Below, piece by piece: positions 1 through 6,882 of a stretch of 10,641 bases of DNA. The stretch lies in assembly GCA_002315715.1 (NCBI GenBank), contig DCHY01000039.1, positions 1-10,641 on the forward strand. Reading direction: 5' to 3'. Positions within the stretch are counted from its first letter, which is position 1. Each line of letters opens with the position of its first letter. The position numbers and the translations under genes were made by a program. Below the pieces are notes generated by a model. That model ran no database searches, was not told the DNA's origin, and saw only the letters and a program-made list of their open reading frames with translations. The stretch comes from Clostridiales bacterium UBA1740 (GTDB taxonomy: Bacteria > Bacillota > Clostridia > Oscillospirales > CAG-272).

Positions 1-218
1 CCTTTTTCGGAGCATTTGTCAATCGGAATGTTGTTGACACCGGCACCGGCTCTGGCAATTGCCAAGAGGGAGGTGGGCAGTTCCATGTCGTGCATAACGG
101 CGGAACGCACCATAATGCCTTCGGGATTTGCGATATCGGTTCCGATATTGTATTTTGCGGCGTCGAGCTTGTCGGTGCCGATTTTGGCGATTTTATTGAG
201 AAGAAGAATATTTTTCAC
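1..218 (-). CDS. serA: D-3-phosphoglycerate dehydrogenase, N-terminal part (runs off left edge)
   Basis: First step of phosphorylated serine biosynthesis: NAD-dependent oxidation of 3-phosphoglycerate to 3-phosphohydroxypyruvate, in the cytosol. Only the first 72 codons are in the window. The visible protein begins MKNILLLNKIAKIG and reaches RAGAGVNNIPIDKCSEK at residues 56-72, the segment typical of the SerA/2-hydroxyacid dehydrogenase N-terminal substrate-binding domain. The NAD-binding Rossmann domain lies outside. I chose the GTG at 218 because AAGGAA (225-230) sits about 6 bases before it. An in-frame ATG at 224 touches that site directly and is less likely, though it would add only two residues. 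It follows serC by about 10 bases with the ribosome site overlapping the serC stop, so the two are co-transcribed and probably translationally coupled. Identity is confident from the motif and partner; length and C-terminal regulatory domains cannot be judged. Confidence 0.87.
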   Translation of the reverse strand, partial: MKNILLLNKIAKIGTDKLDAAKYNIGTDIANPEGIMVRSAVMHDMELPTSLLAIARAGAGVNNIPIDKCSEK

Positions 219-224
219 GGTCAT

Positions 225-230
225 TTCCTT
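225..230 (-). promoter_or_regulatory. Ribosome binding site deciding the serA start
   Basis: AAGGAA on the minus strand, overlapping the TAA stop of serC (229-231). Its spacing fits the GTG at 218 and is too close for the ATG at 224, so it supports the shorter start and coupled translation. Confidence 0.6.
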
Positions 231-1320
231 ACGCTTTCGGATTATTTTCTGCAAATTCTTTCATGAAGGCAACGAGTTTTTCCACGCCTTCGTAGGGCAT
301 AGCGTTGTAAATGGAGGCTCTCATACCGCCGACGGAACGGTGACCTTTGAGGTTCTTAAGACCGGCAGCGGAAGCTTCGGATGCGAACTTCTTATCGAGA
401 TCGGCGTCGCCGGTGACGAAGGTGACGTTCATCATGGAACGGCTCTCTTTCTTGACGGGCGCGATGTAGTAATTCTGGCTGTCAAGATAGTCGTAAAGAA
501 GTTTTGCTTTCTTTTCGTTTCTCTTCTTCATTTCTTCAAGACCGCCGATGGAGAGAAGCCACTCGTAAACGAGTTTCGCCATGTAGATGGAGTAGCAGGG
601 AGGCGTATTGTACATAGAACCGTTTTCCGCCTGCGTCTTCCATTCGAGCATGGTGGGCATTTTTTCTTCCGAATAGTCAAGGAGGTCCTCGCGGACGATG
701 ACGACGGTCACGCCGGCAGGTGCCATGTTCTTCTGCGCACCGGCGTAGATGACGCCGAATTTTGAAACGTCGATAGGCTCGGAAAGAATGCAAGAGGACA
801 TATCGGCAACGAGGGGAATATCACCGGTGTCGGGGATATAGGGGAACTTCGTGCCGTAAATGGTGTTGTTAAAACAGATATGAAGGTAAGCGGCGTCCTC
901 GCGGATGTCTTCACGCTTGATGACGGGAACGTGGTCAAAATTGTCGTCTTTGCTCGAGGCGATGCACTTGACGTCATAGCCGAGTTTCTGTGCTTCTTTG
1001 TACGCCTTGCCGGAGAACTGACCGGAAACGATGTAGTCGGCTTTGCCGGTTCTCTTGATAAGGTTCATGGGAACGGCGGCAAACTGGGTGGAAGCGCCGC
1101 CCTGAAGGAAGAGCACTTTGTAGTTGTCGGGGATATTCATAAGACGGCGGAACATAGCCTCGCCGTCGGCAATGATGGCTTCGTAATCAGGAGATCGGTG
1201 ACTCATTTCCATAACGGACATTCCGGAATTACCGTAGCAAACAAGTTCGCTTGCGGCTTTTTCAAGTACGGGTAAAGGCAGCATAGAAGGACCGGCGGAA
1301 AAATTGTACACTCTGTTCAT
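229..1320 (-). CDS. serC: Phosphoserine aminotransferase
   Basis: PLP-dependent transfer of the amino group from glutamate to 3-phosphohydroxypyruvate, giving 3-phosphoserine; second step of serine biosynthesis, and the enzyme can also serve pyridoxal phosphate synthesis. The 363-residue protein has the usual family length. The N-terminus MNRVYNFSAGPSMLP is the standard SerC opening. LFLQGGASTQF (residues 70-80) is the phosphate/cofactor-binding segment. GAQKN at 194-198 carries the PLP lysine, K197, close to K198 of the E. coli enzyme. GHRSVGGMRASIYN near 329-342 holds substrate-phosphate-binding His/Arg residues. ATG at 1320 is preceded by AGGAG with 9-base spacing. A strong promoter lies about 35 bases upstream and serA follows directly. 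No domain is missing. Confidence 0.97.
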   Translation of the reverse strand: MNRVYNFSAGPSMLPLPVLEKAASELVCYGNSGMSVMEMSHRSPDYEAIIADGEAMFRRLMNIPDNYKVLFLQGGASTQFAAVPMNLIKRTGKADYIVSGQFSGKAYKEAQKLGYDVKCIASSKDDNFDHVPVIKREDIREDAAYLHICFNNTIYGTKFPYIPDTGDIPLVADMSSCILSEPIDVSKFGVIYAGAQKNMAPAGVTVVIVREDLLDYSEEKMPTMLEWKTQAENGSMYNTPPCYSIYMAKLVYEWLLSIGGLEEMKKRNEKKAKLLYDYLDSQNYYIAPVKKESRSMMNVTFVTGDADLDKKFASEASAAGLKNLKGHRSVGGMRASIYNAMPYEGVEKLVAFMKEFAENNPKA

Positions 1321-1352
1321 AAGGCAAAACTCCTAATAAAAAATATATTGTT

Positions 1353-1381
1353 ATTATATAACGCACGTCACAAAAAAGCAA
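1353..1381 (-). promoter_or_regulatory. Sigma-A-type promoter for serC-serA
   Basis: On the minus strand, -35 TTGCTT (1376-1381) and a perfect -10 TATAAT (1353-1358) are separated by exactly 17 bases. The -10 lies about 32 bases upstream of the serC start, leaving a short leader with no obvious riboswitch or T-box. The same -35 hexamer, spacer length and -10 hexamer recur in the divergent promoter at 1482-1510. Confidence 0.75.
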
Positions 1382-1401
1382 GTATTTTTTTCAAATTTCG
1401 T

Positions 1402-1414
1402 TAAGGATTCCTTA
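1402..1414. repeat. Perfect dyad TAAGGA-T-TCCTTA, possible operator
   Basis: Inverted repeat of 6-base arms around one central base, in the divergent intergenic region about 20 bases upstream of the serC -35 box and about 68 bases upstream of the HD-gene -35 box. Position and symmetry suit a regulator binding site; there is no T-run, so it is not a terminator. No regulator is identified. Confidence 0.35.
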
Positions 1415-1418
1415 CATA

Positions 1419-1433
1419 TCGGCAAAGTGCCGA
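1419..1433. repeat. Short hairpin TCGGCA-AAG-TGCCGA
   Basis: Perfect 6-base arms with a 3-base loop, four bases from the dyad at 1402-1414. It lies upstream of both divergent promoters, so it would be untranscribed from them; it could be a DNA operator or chance. Neither side has a convincing T-run. Confidence 0.3.
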
Positions 1434-1481
1434 AAACCGTCAAAAAGTGATGGGTTATCTTTGCATAATCTGACGTTTTTG

Positions 1482-1510
1482 TTGCTTTTCTTTCGCATTT
1501 GCGTTATAAT
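1482..1510 (+). promoter_or_regulatory. Sigma-A-type promoter for the HD-domain gene
   Basis: -35 TTGCTT (1482-1487), 17-base spacer, -10 TATAAT (1505-1510). The -10 is 29 bases before the ATG at 1540, with AGAGGTG (1529-1535) as ribosome binding site. It mirrors the serC promoter in both hexamers and spacing, and both share TGCGT just before or overlapping the -10. Confidence 0.75.
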
Positions 1511-1539
1511 AAAAGGACAAGAAAAAATAGAGGTGCACT

Positions 1540-2121
1540 ATGACATCCAAAGAACGTTTTATCGAAATTTTCAATGACAAAATCAAAAGAGAAGGCGCCG
1601 ACAAACTTTTGGCGTTTATGCTCTCGAGCGAATCCGACTTCTTCTCGGCACCGGCAAGTGCCAGATACCATTCGTCCTACGAAGGCGGACTTTGCGACCA
1701 TTCTCTGAACGTATACGACTGCCTTTGCGGATATTTGTCGAGCCCCCACGTGAAAGACGATTTGAAACTTTCCTATTCCGAGGAGAGCATCGCCATCGTC
1801 GCGCTGCTTCACGACCTTTGTAAAACCAACGTGTATAAAAAGGGATTTCGCAACGTCAAGGACGAGAAGGGCGTTTGGACCCGTGTCGATACCTTTGAGT
1901 TTGACGACAAACTCCCATACGGACACGGCGAAAAGAGCGTCTATATGATTTCCCCCTTCATGCGTTTGACGCGTGAGGAAGCCTTTGCCATCCGTTACCA
2001 TATGGGCTATTCTTCGACCGACGACGAGCGCAACGTCTCGGCGGCGTTTGAAATGTTCCCCTTGGCGTTTGCCCTTTCCGTAGCCGACAGCGAAGCCACC
2101 TATTACGTGGAAACCAAATAA
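1540..2121 (+). CDS. HD-domain metal-dependent hydrolase, function unknown
   Basis: 193-residue soluble protein of the HD superfamily (metal-dependent phosphohydrolases acting on nucleotides or phosphoesters); the substrate is not predictable. Expected metal ligands are visible: candidate first His in YHSSYEGGLCDHSLNVYD (H44, H54), the signature ALLHDLCK with H91-D92 and K95, later His at H129 (YGHGEKS) and H154 (IRYHMGY), and the closing Asp in SVADSEA (D183). The spacing resembles the small HD proteins related to TraI_2/relaxase-associated HD domains and YfbR-like nucleotidases, but I cannot assign either. No signal peptide, membrane segment or second domain is visible. ATG at 1540 has a good ribosome site and its own promoter, and a terminator follows, so it is probably monocistronic. 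It diverges from serC, which need not imply a functional link. Confidence 0.85.
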   Translation: MTSKERFIEIFNDKIKREGADKLLAFMLSSESDFFSAPASARYHSSYEGGLCDHSLNVYDCLCGYLSSPHVKDDLKLSYSEESIAIVALLHDLCKTNVYKKGFRNVKDEKGVWTRVDTFEFDDKLPYGHGEKSVYMISPFMRLTREEAFAIRYHMGYSSTDDERNVSAAFEMFPLAFALSVADSEATYYVETK

Positions 2122-2151
2122 AATTTAGACTGAAAAATGAAACGAAAAAAG

Positions 2152-2189
2152 ACCGAGCAGCCGCATTTGTTGCTCGGTTTTTCTTTAAG
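2152..2189 (+). terminator. Rho-independent terminator of the HD-domain gene
   Basis: Stem ACCGAGCA (2152-2159) pairs with TGCTCGGT (2171-2178) around an 11-base loop, followed on the plus strand by a T-rich run (TTTTTCTTT from about 2178). An A-rich stretch before the stem could lengthen it and act in the opposite direction too. It lies 30 bases after the HD-gene stop. Confidence 0.8.
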
Positions 2190-2249
2190 GAAGATTTGTC
2201 GAAATCCTTCGAAAATGGTAATTTTCAAAGATTTTTCATCATGAACAGT

Positions 2250-2293
2250 AAAATCCGCAGGACTTTCTCTTTCGAGTCATCCTGCGGATTTTT
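2250..2293 (-). terminator. Terminator at the end of the hydrogenase operon, probably bidirectional
   Basis: A 13-base perfect stem: AAAATCCGCAGGA (2250-2262) pairs with TCCTGCGGATTTT (2280-2292), loop 17 bases. On the minus strand the right arm ends in TTTT, 13 bases past the hydA stop; on the plus strand it ends in TTTTT. It can end the ten-gene minus-strand operon and back up the plus-strand terminator at 2152. Confidence 0.75.
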
Positions 2294-2305
2294 GGTTATG
2301 CAATC

Positions 2306-4057
2306 TTATTTTTCAAATTTCTTACGTGCAACGTAGGAAGTATGAAGAATGTGATGTGCGCGCTCACAACCGAAGCCGCCGCCCATGTAGTCGTAAATGT
2401 CTTTGAGGGTGGGGTTGAGGTGAGATTTTCTCATTTCCATAGCGGCATCCTGATCGTAGAGGGCTTTGGCACGAACGGCCTTGAGGTCTACGGTATCACG
2501 GACGAACTGAGGCTGAATGGGCTGACCGCCGCCGTTGACACAGCCGCCGGGGCAAGCCATGACTTCGACAAACGTCCAATCTGCCGTACCGTCTTTGATT
2601 CTGTCCATAACCTTCTTGGCGTTGGCAATACCGGAAACGGCTGCTACTTTGATATCCATACCGGCGATCTTGTAGGTCGTCTCTTTGAAGCCTTCGGTTC
2701 CGCGGATTTCGTGGAACTCAACGTCTTTGTTATCTTTGCCGGTCAAAACGTCGTTAGCGGTACGAAGCGCTGCTTCCATAACGCCGCCGGTTGCACCGAA
2801 GATAACGGCAGCACCGGTGTCGATACCGAATGCAGGGTCAAAGTCTTCGTCGGGAAGTGCGGTGAACTTGATGCCGGCACGCATAATCATGCGGGAAAGT
2901 TCACGGGTGGTAAGAGCGACGTCAACGTCGGCAACGCTTTCGCCTGCGGCGTTCATATCGTCTCTGCCAACCTCAAACTTCTTGGCGGTACAGGGCATGA
3001 TGGAAACGACGAATACGTCCTTCGGGTCATAGCCCATTTTGTCTGCCCAGTATGTCTTCAAAAGCGCACCGCCCATCTGCTGGGGAGATTTGCAAGAAGA
3101 TACGTGGGGAAGAAGTTCGGGATAGTAGAATTCGCAGAATTTAATCCATCCGGGCGAGCAAGAAGTGATAAGCGGGAGCTTACCGCCGTTTTTCACGCGC
3201 TCGAGAAGTTCGGTAGCTTCTTCGACGATGGTCACGTCGGCAGCGGTGTCGGTATCAAATACCTTTTCGAAGCCGAGGCGGCGAAGAGCGGCAACCATTT
3301 TGCCTTCGACGTTGGTGCCGATGGGCATATCGAAGCATTCACCGAGGGTTGCACGGATAGAGGGAGCCGTCTGTACGACGACGTGTTTGGTCGGGTCGGC
3401 AAGTGCTGCCCAAACCTTGTCGGTATCGTCGTGTTCCACGAGGGCGCCGGTGGGGCAAACAGCCGTGCACTGACCGCAGGAAACGCAGGGCGTCTCGGAC
3501 AGAGAGATATCAAACGGCTGACCGATGCAGGTATCGATACCGCGGTTGTTGGCACCGATGACCGAAACGAACTGTTCCCGGCAAGCGGCTACGCAACGAC
3601 GGCAAAGGATACATTTGTTGTTATCACGGACAAGATGAGGGGTGGAGTAGTCAAGCTCATAGGTGGGGCGGAAGCCCTCGAAAGCTTTGGAATCCACACC
3701 GTACTCAAGGCAGAGTTTCTGCAGTTCGCAGTTGGTGGAACGTGCGCAGGACAGACAGTTCTTGTCGTGGGTGGAAAGGATAAGTTCGAGAGTGGTTTTT
3801 CTTGCCTCTCTGACTTTCGCCGTGTTGGTTTGAATCTCCATTCCTTCGGCAACGGGATATACGCAGGCGGTAACAAGACCGCGTGTGCCGGTTGCTTCGA
3901 CAACGCAAATACGGCAAGCGCCGATTTCGTTCTTCTTTTTCATATAGCAGAGAGTGGGGATTTCCACGCCTGCTACGCGGGCTGCTTCCAAAATGGTCGA
4001 GCCCTTCGGTACGCTCACGGCAATACCGTTTACTTTAACATTAAGCATTTCTTCCAT
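2306..4057 (-). CDS. hydA: [FeFe] hydrogenase catalytic subunit (HydA/HndD type, group A)
   Basis: Catalytic subunit of the NAD(P)H- and ferredoxin-linked multimeric hydrogenase; reduces protons to H2 at the H-cluster in the cytosol. The 583-residue protein has the full modular layout: N-terminal [2Fe-2S] domain (C37, C48, C51, C65); His-ligated [4Fe-4S] site (H97, C101, C104, C110); two [4Fe-4S] ferredoxin sites (C149/C152/C155/C159 and C191/C194/C197/C201); H-cluster domain with TSCSPGW (298-304), MPCTAKKFE (C356) and VMACPGGCVNGGG (C502, C506); and a C-terminal small domain (RKSH...ERAHHILHTSY). Proton-path residues E280, E283 and S320 are kept. One oddity: Clostridium pasteurianum CpI has TSCCPGW, so the second Cys is Ser (S301) here. 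ATG at 4057 has AGGAG 7 bases upstream, overlapping the hydB stop. Last gene of the operon. HydE, HydF and HydG maturases are not in the window. Confidence 0.96.
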   Translation of the reverse strand: MEEMLNVKVNGIAVSVPKGSTILEAARVAGVEIPTLCYMKKKNEIGACRICVVEATGTRGLVTACVYPVAEGMEIQTNTAKVREARKTTLELILSTHDKNCLSCARSTNCELQKLCLEYGVDSKAFEGFRPTYELDYSTPHLVRDNNKCILCRRCVAACREQFVSVIGANNRGIDTCIGQPFDISLSETPCVSCGQCTAVCPTGALVEHDDTDKVWAALADPTKHVVVQTAPSIRATLGECFDMPIGTNVEGKMVAALRRLGFEKVFDTDTAADVTIVEEATELLERVKNGGKLPLITSCSPGWIKFCEFYYPELLPHVSSCKSPQQMGGALLKTYWADKMGYDPKDVFVVSIMPCTAKKFEVGRDDMNAAGESVADVDVALTTRELSRMIMRAGIKFTALPDEDFDPAFGIDTGAAVIFGATGGVMEAALRTANDVLTGKDNKDVEFHEIRGTEGFKETTYKIAGMDIKVAAVSGIANAKKVMDRIKDGTADWTFVEVMACPGGCVNGGGQPIQPQFVRDTVDLKAVRAKALYDQDAAMEMRKSHLNPTLKDIYDYMGGGFGCERAHHILHTSYVARKKFEK

Positions 4058-4068
4058 TGCGTATCTCC

Positions 4069-5892
4069 TTACTGTTTGGAAATCGCGCCGAACTTACAAC
4101 CTGCCATACAAGCGCCGCACTTCACGCACTTGGAAGGATCGATAGCAAAGGATGCCAGTTTGTGACCGGGAGCGATATAATCCGTTCTCTGAATGGTGTC
4201 GGCAGGGCAGTTCTTAGCGCACTTGCCGCAACCGATACATTTTTCTTTGTCGATGGTGTAGGTCAAAAGGTTCTTACATACGCCGGCAGGACACTTCTTG
4301 TCTACGACGTGAGCGATATATTCGTCACGGAAGAACTTGAGAGTGGCGAGAACGGGGTTGGGAGCCGTCTGACCGAGACCGCAAAGAGAGTTGGCTTTGA
4401 TATAGTAGCAAAGAGATTCGAGACGGTCGATGTCTTCGAGAGTGCCGTTACCGTCGATGATCTTATTGAGGATTTCAAGAAGACGTCTGGTACCGACACG
4501 GCAGGGAGTACATTTACCGCAGGATTCGTCAACGGTGAATTCAAGGAAGAATTTCGCCATATCTACCATACAGGTATCTTCGTCCATGACGATAAGTCCG
4601 CCGGAACCCATCATACAACCGATGGAAATCAGGTTGTCGTAGTCAACGGGGGTATCGATAAGGCTTGCGGGGATACAACCGCCGGAAGGACCGCCGGTCT
4701 GTGCAGCTTTGAACTTCTTGCCGTTGGGAATGCCGCCGCCGATGTCTTCGATGATTTCGCGAAGGGTAGTACCCATGGGGATTTCAACGAGACCGGTGTG
4801 CTTGATCTTTCCGCCGAGCGCGAAGACTTTGGTGCCCTTGGATTTTTCGGTACCCATGGAAGCGAACCAGTCAGCACCCTTCAAAATGATCTGAGGAATG
4901 TTGGCAAAGGTTTCAACGTTGTTTTCAACGGTGGGTTTGGCAAACAAGCCCTTGACAGCGGGGAACGGAGGACGGGGACGGGGTTCACCTCTGTTGCCTT
5001 CGATGGAAGTCATAAGAGCGGTCTCTTCGCCGCATACGAATGCGCCGGCGCCGAGACGGATGTGAATATCGAAGTTGAAGTCGGTACCGAAGATGTTGTT
5101 ACCGAGAAGACCGTATTCGTGAGCCTGCTCAATGGCGATTTCGAGACGCTTTACGGCGATAGGATACTCGGCACGGACGTAAATCCAGCCTTCGTCGGCG
5201 CCGATAGCGTAGCCGGCAATAGCCATAGCCTCGAGAACGGCGTGAGGGTCACCTTCCAAAACGGAACGGTCCATGAAGGCACCGGGGTCGCCCTCGTCGG
5301 CGTTACAAACGACGTATTTCTTGTCGCCTACGGACGCTTTGGCAAACGCCCATTTACGGCCGGTGGGGAATCCTCCGCCGCCTCTGCCGCGAAGACCGGA
5401 ATCGGTGATGCACTTAATAACATCGTCGGGAGTCATTTCCTTCAGAACTTTTCCGAGTGCAAAGTAACCGTCCATGGCGATATATTCGTCGATGTTTTCG
5501 GGGTTGATAACACCGCAGTTACGAAGTGCAACGCGTTTCTGCTTTTTGTAGAAGCCGGTATCGTTCAAAGACGTGGCAACATCCTTGAGTTCTTCCGCTT
5601 TCGAACCGGTATCGTTGTATACGAGACGCTCAACGACACGGCCTTTCAAAAGGTGTTCTTCTACGATCTCGGGGATGTCGTCCACCGTGACACGGCTGTA
5701 GAACGTGCCTTCGGGGTAAACGATCATGACAGGACCGAGTGCGCAAAGACCGAAGCAACCGGTCTGGACGATTTTAATTTCTTCGTCGAGGCCTTTTGCT
5801 TTGAGTTCATCGGCAAGTTTTTCACGAATGGCTTTGCTGCCGGAAGACGTACAACCGGTACCACCGCAAATCAATACATGGGAACGAATCAT
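4069..5892 (-). CDS. hydB: NuoF-like flavoprotein subunit of bifurcating hydrogenase (HydB/HndC)
   Basis: FMN- and NAD(P)H-binding electron-entry subunit, homologous to complex I NuoF, passing electrons between NAD(P)H, ferredoxin and HydA. Domains over 607 residues: N-terminal thioredoxin-like [2Fe-2S] domain (C9, C14, C46, C50); FMN-binding glycine loop GLRGRGGGGFPTGRKW (166-181); NADH-binding NADEGDPGAFMDR (197-209); SLBB-like region; [4Fe-4S] site ESCGKCTPC (C458, C461, C464) with C504; further cysteines C534 and C539; and a C-terminal two-cluster ferredoxin domain (C552/555/558/562 and C589/592/595/599). The added N- and C-terminal Fe-S domains are what separates HydB/HndC from plain NuoF. 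ATG at 5892 follows GGAGG with a rather long 12-base gap. Hydrogenase subunits lie on both sides: hndB 21 bases upstream, hydA 11 bases downstream. Confidence 0.96.
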   Translation of the reverse strand: MIRSHVLICGGTGCTSSGSKAIREKLADELKAKGLDEEIKIVQTGCFGLCALGPVMIVYPEGTFYSRVTVDDIPEIVEEHLLKGRVVERLVYNDTGSKAEELKDVATSLNDTGFYKKQKRVALRNCGVINPENIDEYIAMDGYFALGKVLKEMTPDDVIKCITDSGLRGRGGGGFPTGRKWAFAKASVGDKKYVVCNADEGDPGAFMDRSVLEGDPHAVLEAMAIAGYAIGADEGWIYVRAEYPIAVKRLEIAIEQAHEYGLLGNNIFGTDFNFDIHIRLGAGAFVCGEETALMTSIEGNRGEPRPRPPFPAVKGLFAKPTVENNVETFANIPQIILKGADWFASMGTEKSKGTKVFALGGKIKHTGLVEIPMGTTLREIIEDIGGGIPNGKKFKAAQTGGPSGGCIPASLIDTPVDYDNLISIGCMMGSGGLIVMDEDTCMVDMAKFFLEFTVDESCGKCTPCRVGTRRLLEILNKIIDGNGTLEDIDRLESLCYYIKANSLCGLGQTAPNPVLATLKFFRDEYIAHVVDKKCPAGVCKNLLTYTIDKEKCIGCGKCAKNCPADTIQRTDYIAPGHKLASFAIDPSKCVKCGACMAGCKFGAISKQ

Positions 5893-5913
5893 AATGCTTG
5901 CTTTCCTCCAAAA

Positions 5914-6285
5914 TTAAATATTGCTGGCACCGATGGTGTATTCGGTGACGGGCTTTCCGCCCTTAATGTGCTTCTCGAGTACTTCTTTTGCTTTTTCTGC
6001 CGTCATCTTTACGTAAGTGACTTTTTCTTTGTCCTTTTCGTAAACTTCGACAACCGGCTCGAACTGGCAAATGCCGATGCAGCCTGTCTGCGTTACGGTA
6101 ACGGATGCGCCGAGACCGTTATCATTCACGCCTTCTACAAAAGCGTTGAGAACAGGGCGAGCGCCTGCCGCGATACCGCAGGTAGCCATGCCGACGACAA
6201 TGCGGATGTCTCCGCTTGACTTACGCATAGCCACTTTTTCCTGCATTTGAGCTTTAATCGCTAAGAGTTCTTCCAGAGATTTCAT
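5914..6285 (-). CDS. hndB: Thioredoxin-like (2Fe-2S) ferredoxin subunit, HndB type
   Basis: Small soluble 123-residue protein matching the HndB subunit of NADP-reducing hydrogenases, a thioredoxin-fold [2Fe-2S]-type domain. It begins MKSLEELLAIKAQMQEK, a helical N-terminal segment, then VVGMATCGIAAGARPVL (C36) and VTQTGCIGICQFEPVVEV (C69, C73). Only three cysteines are present. The canonical fold uses four, and the place for the second (CGIAAGA) has none; from memory this is typical of HndB, so cluster binding is uncertain. ATG at 6285 has AGGA about 8 bases upstream. The gene is separated from the preceding ATPase gene by 44 bases, the largest gap inside the operon, which contains a perfect palindrome. 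HndB is a known fourth subunit in Hnd systems; its electron-transfer role is not clear from sequence. Confidence 0.85.
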   Translation of the reverse strand: MKSLEELLAIKAQMQEKVAMRKSSGDIRIVVGMATCGIAAGARPVLNAFVEGVNDNGLGASVTVTQTGCIGICQFEPVVEVYEKDKEKVTYVKMTAEKAKEVLEKHIKGGKPVTEYTIGASNI

Positions 6286-6316
6286 CGATTAAATCCTTTC
6301 TGTTTCTTCATTTATT

Positions 6317-6332
6317 TAATGTAAATACATTA
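6317..6332. promoter_or_regulatory. Perfect 16-base palindrome in the largest intra-operon gap, possible operator
   Basis: TAATGTA-AA-TACATTA (plus strand), 7-base arms around AA, overlapping the TAA stop of the upstream ATPase gene (6330-6332) and lying 31 bases before the hndB start. A weak minus-strand promoter-like pair overlaps it (TTTACG, 17 bases, TTAAAT). The symmetry and place suggest a DNA-binding site controlling hndB-hydB-hydA separately. There is no T-run, so it is not an obvious terminator, though a stem could form in mRNA. Confidence 0.4.
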
Positions 6333-6881
6333 TCGCCGTAAATTTTGATATTGCTCTGTCAAATTTCCGCCGATCCATGCGAGGATCTCGGGCTCCGACA
6401 GGGAAATATCACCCAGCACGGCGCGCAATTCTTCGGTGTCCAAAGATACTTCGCCGATCGGGGTTTTGTGTCGGTATACAAAATCAATATCGGGGGAACC
6501 CTGAATCAGCGTTTTGACCGTTTCGGTCATGTCGCCGAGAGGGATAAAATCAAGGTGATGTCGGTAAAAGAGGGCTTCGGTTTTCGTGCCGTGATGTTCG
6601 CCTTCGGCAGCCGGGGTGGAGGTGAGATTCACGTAACCGCCGGTTCCTTCGGCAAGCATGGTCAAAAAGGGAATACCGAGACCGACTTTTCTCGTTTTTC
6701 TTGTGGTGAAGAAGGGGTCTTTGATTTTTTCAACCTGTTCTTTCGTCATGCCGCAACCGTTGTCGGTGACGGAAAACTTCAAGGTTTCTTCGTCTTCTTC
6801 GAGAAGAATCAAAATCCGCGAAGCACCGGCACGGACCGAATTCATCGCAATGTCGAGAACGTAAAGAGAAAGTTCGTCCAC
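6330..6881 (-). CDS. GHKL ATPase, histidine-kinase-like catalytic domain without phosphoacceptor domain
   Basis: ATP-binding protein of the HATPase_c/GHKL fold, 183 residues from the start chosen. Motifs: N box in LDIAMNSVRAGAS (N14), G1 box TDNGCGM (D40, G42, G44), F box DPFFTTRK (55-62), G2 box VGLGIPFL (66-73), and a late GTKTEALF (98-105). No DHp/H-box, sensor or membrane segment precedes it, so it is not a complete histidine kinase; residues about 110-183 form a C-terminal extension I do not recognise. GTG at 6881 is preferred because AGAGG (6890-6894) lies 8 bases upstream. A GTG at 6890 is in frame but would overlap that site. One base separates it from the PHP stop, so translation is coupled. 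It probably acts as a Ser/Thr-type protein kinase or ATP-dependent switch in the HydS module; its partner is unknown. Confidence 0.85.
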   Translation of the reverse strand: MDELSLYVLDIAMNSVRAGASRILILLEEDEETLKFSVTDNGCGMTKEQVEKIKDPFFTTRKTRKVGLGIPFLTMLAEGTGGYVNLTSTPAAEGEHHGTKTEALFYRHHLDFIPLGDMTETVKTLIQGSPDIDFVYRHKTPIGEVSLDTEELRAVLGDISLSEPEILAWIGGNLTEQYQNLRR

Positions 6882-6882
6882 G

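Noticed and set aside
16..1275. Plus-strand open frames opposite serA and serC
   Set aside because: They overlap unmistakable serine biosynthesis genes in antisense and have no recognisable domain.
1348..1363. TTGTTATTATATAACG as a Rex-like operator over the serC -10 box
   Set aside because: The right arm mismatches the consensus and the symmetry follows largely from the AT-rich -10 sequence.
2211..2226. Small hairpin GAAAAT-GGTA-ATTTTC between the two terminators
   Set aside because: AT-rich, weak and without a T-run in context; likely incidental.
2342..6219. Long plus-strand open frames (607 and 720 codons) opposite hydA and hydB
   Set aside because: They mirror strongly conserved minus-strand hydrogenase genes; their translations show no family motifs, and they arise from codon bias leaving few stops on the opposite strand.
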